In this document: positions 57,330 to 64,000 of the stretch, in pieces | Numbering within the stretch: position 1 is the stretch's first letter | How the letters are laid out: every line of letters starts with the position of its first letter | Origin: Syncephalastrum monosporum B8922 | Lineage: Eukaryota > Mucoromycota > Mucoromycetes > Mucorales > Syncephalastraceae | Direction: 5' to 3' | Length of the DNA: 64,000 nucleotides | NCBI GenBank assembly: GCA_000697355.1 | Contig: JNEN01001269.1 | Span: 124,001 to 188,000, forward strand | The notes under the pieces: model-generated | The model's input: the letters and a program-made list of their open reading frames with translations, nothing else | The model's database searches: none | Told to the model about the DNA's origin: nothing | Made by a program: the position numbers and the translations under genes

Positions 57330-58729
57330 TTACTGAGCGGCTTGTTCAAGGCGTTCGTCGTTGCGATGCAAGTAAGAGAACAGACAGGGATATTTTTGGC
57401 GATGGCATTCCTGGATCGATGCGATTTTGGACCAGACAATCGTGCATACTTTTTCTTGAAGCTTTCGGGTTGCACGCAGCGAGCAAGATTCACGTCGCTG
57501 GTGATGAGGCGGCGTATAGGAGAGAAGGATATCCCATACAGTCGAGTTGAAAATGGTGCAGTTTTGCTTGGCCTTGTCGTCTTGACTTTCCATCTCCTTT
57601 TCATCCGATGGCTCCTTCTCTTCGGTATCCTCTGTTTCCACTGGACTTTGCTGCTGCTCTTGCTGCTGCTGCTTCTCCTCTGGGTATACGGGACGCTCGT
57701 CCTCGGTTATGGTGGAGATATCTTTAACATCAGCGGCAACCTCAGTGTTGACCTCAGTCGGGGGCGCAGGGCCGAGGAGCTTGGGCTGCGTTGGAGGGGA
57801 GAGCATGGAGAGTTCCTTGACGCTCATCGACAAGGTATGGGCAAGGACGATCGACATGAGGGCCGGTACCAGTAGCGGATAGCGGGCCAACGTTTCCCGC
57901 GAAGCAAAAATGGTGCTGTTGTTCTTATCTTTCTCGGTAATGGCAGACCAGTCCCAGGTAGGAATGAGAGCATGGTCGACGCGGAAGATATCGCCGGGAG
58001 AGAGCGACTGTGAAACAGAGGATGGGGGCGAGGAAGTGTAGGTCGACGAATCCGAGGACAGTGATGAAGAGGACGAAGAAACGATGGGGGTTGGCGGAAC
58101 GGGCGAAAAGAGAATTTCTTCGAGGTTGGAAGACGGGGTATTCAGATTGTACCTGTCGTGCTGAACCAGAGCAAGGTCGAGGCGCATCTGGTCATTTTCT
58201 TTTTGAAGGGCAGCAATCTTGCCATGAGCATGTTCAAGAGCTTGCTTGAGTTGACCTCGCTCAGTCTTAAGCAAGTCGATTTCTTCTTCAAGAGTTGTGA
58301 TATACTCTATACCTTGAGTCAACACGATGCTACACGCATAAACAATCAGGCTAGGAAATTACCCTTTCTCCGCGTACGAAAATTGCGGGCCGAGATTTTG
58401 TTGCGCAACTGGCGCCGTTCTTTGGAGGTCATTTGTTTGAGCTGCGTCTCGCTCAGTACATCTTGTTTTGGCTTCACACGGAAATCGAGGAGACCCACAG
58501 AGGATCCAGCCGACTTGGCCGGTTTCGTGGCTGGCGCCTGACTATCGGGGGGGGGACTGCTACTGCTGCTTGTCGTGCTGCTCTGCTGATCATATTCGGT
58601 CATAAAAAAGGTGTCATTGGGAAACTCGGCCGGTGCCATGGGAAACGCATCGGCTCGTGAGAGAAACGACTCAATGTCATCATTAGGCAGTTGCAAGAGC
58701 CAGTCTAGATTTGTGCCAGTGTCATCCAT
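57330..58729 (-). CDS. bZIP transcription factor
   Basis: Two exons, 58729-58363 and 58306-57330; 447 aa. The basic region is split by the intron and reads SKERRQLRNKISARNFRTRR then KEYITTLEEEI. It contains the N-x-x-A-R-x-F-R signature that contacts DNA, followed by a leucine zipper of about four heptads (IDLLKTERGQLKQALEHAHG, KIAALQKENDQMRLDLALV). This is close to a group of fungal bZIPs that carry the RNKISARNFR(V/T)RRKEYI string. The acidic N-terminus (about 1-60) and the long Ser/Thr/Glu-rich C-terminus look like activation regions. The C-terminal 100 residues contain a folded-looking stretch (FNSTVWDILLSYTPPHHQRR). The intron (58362-58307) uses GTAATT-TAG and joins in phase 1. The target pathway cannot be inferred. 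Confidence 0.92.
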
Positions 58730-60750
58730 TGTTTACGAAGAGAGAAAGTTAAAGAAAGGAGAAGAGGAACAGATCTCTAAATTATTATTTTTTTTCTTTC
58801 TTCGATTGCTGAGTTTTACACATGTGCGACTCAACCAAATCGTCTTTCCTTAAATGGAAGGTTGACGAAGATGTGCGGAAAAGGAAAAAGCTCATATGGC
58901 TACAAAAATATGTACCCCATAGTCGAGAACTGCTGTTCAAATACCACATCAAGATGAGTACCGCTTGGAAAGAGGTTTGCCCATGTTATTTCCCAGAAGA
59001 TTACGTGAATCGATCTACAATAGAGCATCCCCGGACCTAAGTGAATATGGCTATTACTAAAATGGCCTTACCTTGATATGATATTCCGCTGCCCACCCTG
59101 CATTCTGCATTCTGCTACCCAAGAATGCTGTTGACAGCTGCGGCTTGACGTTCCGTCAATCCTGTTTTTGACTTGGCTTTGTATGCAATGTAAAAATGTT
59201 CGTTGCTGAGCACCGTGTCTTTGGGTCGCTGAGGTCACACAGTGATATTTTGACTCATTTTATGTTTCGTACCCTTTTAAAGACTGATCAACGCAAGCAC
59301 CGCACGTGGACATGACACGAACGGTATCAAGGACTAGAATTCCTGAAAATCCACTTGCATCTACACATAGCATCAGTCATGCTGTTGCCCGAAGTATACT
59401 CACATCTATGAATGCAGTTGCCTGTGGCAATGGAAGAAACAACATAAGCCCACGAGAAAAATGTAGTATATGCAACTCGCCTGTGGGTTTCCGCTCCGAA
59501 ATTAGTTCTTGCGGCCACATACCTGAGTGGGCCGGAGCTGGTCCTTGGTCCTTTATATGCGTTGGTCATTACCTCACCTGTCGCGAAGCAGCTGAATAAG
59601 TGCTTCGAGCCACACCTTAAAATTTTTATTCACAAAACATTACCGATGGACGTGGGCTGATATTTGGCATAAGGTGCATGTCTTTGATAGGGGAATTTAA
59701 CAGTTCTACTGACAACTGACCACCTAGGTCATACAACACAAAGTGAAAAAGGAGAAGAGAGGATCAAACACAAGGAAGAAGGAAATGCTTGGGAGAAAGG
59801 AGAGGAGCAGAATTGAAATCCATGTCAGTGTCTCATATCCACTGTCTGCATATAGATCTGTTTTACATACTTGCAGGGAAAAAAGCGCAGAACAGAAAAG
59901 CTCTGCACGAGGTGAACGCAAACGGTCAGGGGAATCGAGGACACAGATGAAATCAAAGACGTGGGAATTGTGCTCTGCTAAAATAGCGCTAGATATCGGG
60001 TTCTGTCCTTTTCATCAAAGGCCAATTTGCGAAACCAGCAACAACAACAGCAAAAGAGAAAAAATTAAAACGACTATAGCCGACTCATGATATATGATAT
60101 TCATGTAGACACACAGTACGCGTCAAATGATAATTGTCATGTATACCTTTGGACGAGCTCCGCCTAGATCAGGTTCTACTGTTTCACGTCATATAGGACA
60201 TATAGCAGAATCGTGTCGGCCGTTCAAAGATTTGCAGTTGCAGCTGGCGCATCTGGTCAAACTAACTCCAGTCTTACTTGTATCTTTCAGCTTTGCTCCT
60301 GATAGTTTTTTTTTTCCGCAAAGAGAGCAGTTTTGGCTTGAGACTGAGGTCCGTTAGCTGTTTTCATGTGTGCAAGTACCGTATTCTTCCCGTTATCTTG
60401 AAGGTACCTAATTCGGTTGTGTCATAGTGTCGCACTGCTCATCTGTTTTAAAGACAAAGTGTTGCTCATAAAATGCAAACAAAAAATAAACAATATTGCT
60501 CATGGTAGCAGGAAAAGAAGCTGCTGCTAACCAATACGTCGGTTGCGTATTGCTACCACGAGGAAATGATAGATAATGAAGTCTATGAGGTAGTGAAGTC
60601 TACGACCTGGCAGCAGGGCAACGTGTTTATTTCATCTATATTTATCCAGCTGATATGCAAAGCAAATGCGCACTTGTAAACCTAGGTACAGACCCCTATG
60701 CTTCTTTCTTAGTGGGTCTATCTGTATCTGACATGAGAGACAAGTCGTCA
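58730..60750. other. Large intergenic region, no supported gene
   Basis: About 2 kb divided between the bZIP promoter (-) and the 3' side of the next minus-strand gene. One plus-strand frame (about 59312-59599) contains CSICNSPVGFRSEISSCGH, which hints at the first half of a RING finger but lacks the rest. No other structure. Confidence 0.5.
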
Positions 60751-61832
60751 TCAACCATGGGAACTGTCCTGTCTTCGGAGAGCTGCGGAACGCTCCCTTA
60801 AAAGCCGACGTACGACTTCAACACCGGCACCGACCGTGACCGTGACCAAGAGGACGACGCATGCTGTGGTAAAAACTAGATTGTACCGCGTCACCTATGA
60901 GACAGCATTGAGAGACCCTGTGCGCTTCTATTGCTGGAAAACAAAAGCTAACCTGGTAGGGATCTTGACCGGCAGTACGAGGCATTGCAAACGTGACGAG
61001 ACGGTAGCCAAAGTAGCCTACTGAAAGTGCGCCGCATGCCAAGAGGATGCTTAGCAAAAGAGGCTTGGACAGCGCGTACCAGCCCGAAAGGAAAAAGAGA
61101 CAGGCCAAGATAACCACTAGAGTCACCTCAAGCCCACTGGTATCATAGCCGAGCAAACCAGAGGGTGTGAGCTGAGCGGTGTACGAGGCGATAAAAAAGA
61201 GGTCGATCTTCACTACCGCCGCCAACATTGAGTCGCTTCTGCGGGGAAAGGAAACGTCTTGCTGGTGGTGGTGACGCACGCAAACGATGCAAGCCACACA
61301 CAAGAGGTAAAAGAGAATACTGACTGCCATGATGGCGTATTCCTCTGTGCGACTGAAGCCAAGCGAGCAACCAACCTCTTGAAACTCTGCGATGCGCGTC
61401 TTGTCATGCAATACTTGGAGGCACGCAAAAAGCGTTGCGAGTAAACCTACGTGCGTGAAGGAATTAGAACTGGACTAATGAGAGAAAAAGAAACATACCA
61501 TAGACAATGGGCGTATACGAGCGTATTAAGCTATGAGTGTGCTTCACCGCGTCAATACAGAGTATCGTTTGGTAAATCAGAGATGCAACCACCAGGCCAC
61601 GGTCGACTAGGCCAACCAAAGTGAGGCCCAGGGTTGCCTTATTCAGGGTACAACCTGACACAGCTTGTACTTCCTCGTTAATAAGAATGCCCACCAAGGC
61701 TGTAACGACAATGATCTCGGCTGTTAAAAGAGTCATTATAGCTCCACCCTGGTGCCAAGCTGTCTGTGCGAATGATTTTTTGTAGGCACTCGTATGTACA
61801 TGGCGCTGAAAGGATATGGGAATAGTATACAT
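60751..61832 (-). CDS. Uncharacterised polytopic membrane protein
   Basis: Three exons, 61832-61499, 61446-60953, 60894-60751; 323 aa as modelled. I do not recognise the family. About seven to eight hydrophobic helices are visible: LTAEIIVVTALVGILI, LGLTLVGLVDRGLVVASLIY, YAIMAVSILFYLLCVACIVC, VKIDLFFIASYTAQL, VTLVVILACLFFLSGWYAL, LLLSILLACGALSVGYFGY, TACVVLLVTVTVGAGVEVV, then a basic cytosolic tail (RRLLRERSAALRRQDSS). The splice joining DPYQ to VTRYNLVF is GTTAGC-TAG, 58 nt, phase 0. The start is uncertain: ATG 61832 is the earliest clear in-frame ATG, and ATG 61736 (MTLLTAEIIVV) is an equally good alternative that drops 32 polar residues. There are no catalytic motifs, so receptor or transporter roles are both open. 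Confidence 0.7.
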
Positions 61833-62019
61833 AATGAAAAGGTCGCAACACTGTATGTACAGTAAGACTACGTGTGGATGCCAAAAGAGCAATGGCAAAA
61901 ATCTATAGTATCGTATGCGGGAGATAAAAATAGAGGAGAGAAGAGAGAGAGAGAGAACGAGAGAGAGATATGGCAGAAAGGGTATAGATTAGACAGTGAT
62001 AAAAAGGGGACTTCATCAA
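61833..62019. repeat. GA-rich spacer
   Basis: A short gap containing an AGAGAGAGAGA run at about 61936-61966, upstream of the polytopic protein gene and downstream of the tetraspan gene. Confidence 0.6.
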
Positions 62020-63149
62020 TTAATAGCGTTCGCCAGGTGTTGATCCTGATCGCCTGTTGTGATCATGATACGACGCTTCTGCTAAATCTTCATGTCCTGG
62101 GTCTGGCCAATGATGCTGACTCTCAAGATCAATGATATTGCCGCGGTCATCCATGTGGAAGCCAAGCATGGCTGCGCTGGGTTGAATGGATTTTTTGCGA
62201 AAGGTTGGGAATCGTTTCGACCGTTTGGATTTCTTCGTGGTTTGTTTGCTTGATGGCTTTTCGTTGTTGAGAACGATCACGTTGGAGCGCGCGCCCGGAC
62301 CAGCCATGGGCGGCGGTGGCGGTGGTGGTGCGACAGGCGGGGGAGGCATGCCTGGCTGCATCATACCGCCCGGTGGCATGCCACCGAGCTCCATCATCTT
62401 TTGCTCGCTCACTCGGACAGCACCTTGCTTATGACTAAAAGAATAGATACACGCGGCCCAATAGATCTGGTATAGGTTAAAAAATGTACACACAAAAAAC
62501 AAAGTTAGGACTTACATAGAGTATAATCATAATGAAGATGGCGAGAAGTCCAAACTTGGACTCGTCCTCCCAGAGTTTGCTGCAGTTATAGTAGTCATTG
62601 GTGTCGAGTCCGAGAGCGCTGGCAGCCGTGCTGTTGGCAGAGGAAAGCCGATTTGAGGATTGCTGTACACACCAGTTCAGGAAGTCGCCGCGTTTAGTGA
62701 GGTAAAGCACCACATTGACGAGACCGTCCACCAAAACGAGAACAATAGCGCCCCACAATGCATGTGAGAAGCGTCGCGTGTATTCCCACCTATTCTATAA
62801 AAGTGGTCAGATACACATGGTATCAACGCTATTTTGACTTGCCATAAAGAGGGAAAATAGGCCAAAGAAAGCTACTATAGTGAGTAACAGGTTGACGACG
62901 CCAAAGACGATGAGCGGAGGAGGGTCGAGGTAAGAAAAGAACGCTATACATGGACATATAAGGTTTTTGAAGCACTTGAAGAAGCAATACGTACGGCTGA
63001 GATTTTGGAAAGAGATAATGGAAAAATACAATGAAAGACCCTGCGCGAAAAAGCATTAATAAAGAGTCTCCATTGTTCAATGATTGCTTACCGCCCATAG
63101 CAAGCATGAAAACGTAGCACCGACTCGCAAGTGAATACAGCCGCAACAT
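62020..63149 (-). CDS. Four-helix (MARVEL-like) membrane protein with Pro-rich tail; 5' frame uncertain
   Basis: Canonical splicing gives exons 63149-63092, 63040-62995, 62943-62839, 62789-62516, 62466-62020; 309 aa. The last two exons are solid: EYTRRFSHALWGAIVLVLVD and GLVNVVLYLTKRGDFLNWC (a membrane helix), an extracellular-looking loop with N-glycosylation sites, then LLAIFIMIILYIYWAACIYS (last helix). The cytosolic tail has a PPPPVAPPPPPPP run, a basic block and ends SGSTPGERY. The layout resembles fungal MARVEL/tetraspan-type proteins of the plasma membrane. The problem is exon 3: the frame that fits all splice sites gives a polar, Arg-rich stretch, while the next frame gives a perfect membrane helix (LIVFGVVNLLLTIVAFFGLF). 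See findings. Start codon and the first 75 residues should be treated as provisional. Confidence 0.6.
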
Positions 63150-63877
63150 TTTCGCAGTGCTTGGTGACTCGTATGGACGTATCTGTTTCTTATCGCTGCG
63201 TTGGGCCAGATGTCCATGTAAATAAATCAAGCGAAAGAATAAATGTAGAGAAAGAAAGACAAGGAAGAAGGATGAGGAAAATGCGTTGCAACGAAATAAA
63301 AGAAACAACAGCAGATGTCAGAGTCTTAAAGACAGGAGATAGGGTGGGGCTGACTATGCTTTGTATGTATAGAGAGAGACGACAACAACAATAATAATAA
63401 AACGGGTGCACGCCGTAGTAAAAAACGATATTGCAGCCAAATCGGGCGGAAGCAAACATTGCCATGTGTGGACATTCGGAACACATGAATGGAAATTCCG
63501 CCCGACCCGAGTCTGCTGATGTGCTTCCCTTTTCCATCTTGCTTCGCATGTACGTATAAATGATATTACATTGTATAAATCTACGTCTAAAGAGCTACCA
63601 TTGGCTCATGATGAGTTCTCGTATTCCTCATGTGAAAAGCTGAGATTCACAGTAATGAGAACGTATAACAGAAAATCATAATTTTGAGACTAAATGACTC
63701 TGTGCTACTAAAATCAACAAATGTCAACGAGCTTGTCAGCCAGGGCTAAATGTTGTCCGGCACCAACGTCGATACCTTGTATCCGTAGCACATTTAACAA
63801 GTCATTGTAGACGCGTTTGAACTTTATAAAAAAAAAATAACAAAATGCGTGAAAGATATACAGCGTTTAGCGAGCGT
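63150..63877. other. Intergenic region
   Basis: Between the tetraspan-like gene's 5' end and the aminotransferase 3' end. It includes a GA/AATAA-rich stretch near 63250-63400. No gene is supported. Confidence 0.5.
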
Positions 63878-64000
63878 CTAGTTGACAACGACCGACCAAG
63901 GATGCTCGACATCGCCATACTGAATATCCATAATGGTGTCATTGAAGCGCTTGGTATAAGGGCCAGCCTCGGACGAAGGGTCTTTGGGATCAAGAGGAAT
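63878..64000 (-). CDS. Branched-chain amino-acid aminotransferase, 3' end (partial)
   Basis: The last 40 codons plus stop of a minus-strand gene that continues beyond the right edge. The visible C-terminus contains IPLDPKDPSSEAGPYTKR and DTIMDIQYGDVEHPWSVVVN. The pattern (G-P-x-x-x-R, then D-I-Q-Y-G and HPWSVVV at the very end) is the standard C-terminus of PLP-dependent branched-chain aminotransferases (BCAT/Bat1/Bat2), which convert Leu, Ile and Val to their keto acids with 2-oxoglutarate. Catalytic Lys and the PLP site are outside the window, and so are any upstream introns. The frame is open from the window edge to the TAG at 63880-63878. Confidence 0.88.
   Translation of the reverse strand: MPLDPKDPSSEAGPYTKRFNDTIMDIQYGDVEHPWSVVVN

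Noticed and set aside
1..64000. CRISPR arrays, rRNA genes, insertion sequences, bacterial-type operons
   Set aside because: None seen; the intron-rich genes show a eukaryotic chromosome.

Overview
This window is nuclear DNA from a fungus, most likely an early-diverging filamentous fungus of the Mucoromycota (Mucorales-like). Genes are dense, lie on both strands, and are cut by many short introns (mostly 49-100 nt) with fungal-type GTAAGT/GTACGT donors. Intergenic DNA is T/C- and A-rich. The gene set mixes general fungal genes (G-beta, IQGAP, Bre4, Cdc50, Atg27, MAPK, CaMK-type kinase) with families that are patchy or absent in ascomycete yeasts (a GT10 fucosyltransferase, myo-inositol oxygenase, TFG, RNF121, an SVIP-like protein, an SLC41 magnesium transporter). 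The taxonomic call is inference. I see no rRNA gene, intact tRNA, CRISPR array or intact transposon.

Layout: 1-13.1 kb holds a G-beta gene (+) followed by four minus-strand genes: a low-complexity protein, an ACBD5-like acyl-CoA-binding protein, a Spo71-like multi-PH protein and a Red1/ZFC3H1-type zinc-finger protein. 13.9-27.5 kb is a plus-strand run: an unknown tail-anchored protein, SLC41 transporter, RNF121 E3 ligase, TFG, GT10 fucosyltransferase, CaMK-type kinase and a VC0807-like membrane protein. 28.2-32.3 kb has two minus-strand genes (C2H2 factor, F-box/WD40). 33.6-44.5 kb holds three large plus-strand genes: IQGAP, a MAP kinase with an unusual THY activation motif, and Bre4. 44.8-50.6 kb has a GNAT acetyltransferase and an SVIP-like gene (-), an aldehyde dehydrogenase (+) and inositol oxygenase (-). 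52.4-55.8 kb has Cdc50 and Atg27 (+). 57.3-64 kb is minus strand: a bZIP factor, two polytopic membrane proteins, and the 3' end of a branched-chain aminotransferase running off the right edge.

The genes are ordinary chromosomal neighbours, not an operon or an obvious cluster. Shared themes are secretory and membrane traffic (TFG, RNF121, GT10, Bre4, Cdc50, Atg27, SVIP-like) and signalling/morphogenesis (G-beta, IQGAP, MAPK, CaMK, Spo71-like). I joined exons by hand and checked each exon for reading phase. Places where phase and protein family disagree are listed as findings; they include non-canonical GC-AG introns, very small exons, a start codon cut off by an intron, and one gene whose hydrophobic frame and canonically spliced frame conflict. 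I did not find a convincing novel multi-gene system. The most unusual single items are the THY MAP kinase, the GT10 enzyme with a C-terminal membrane anchor, and the kinase with an apparently missing piece of its catalytic loop.
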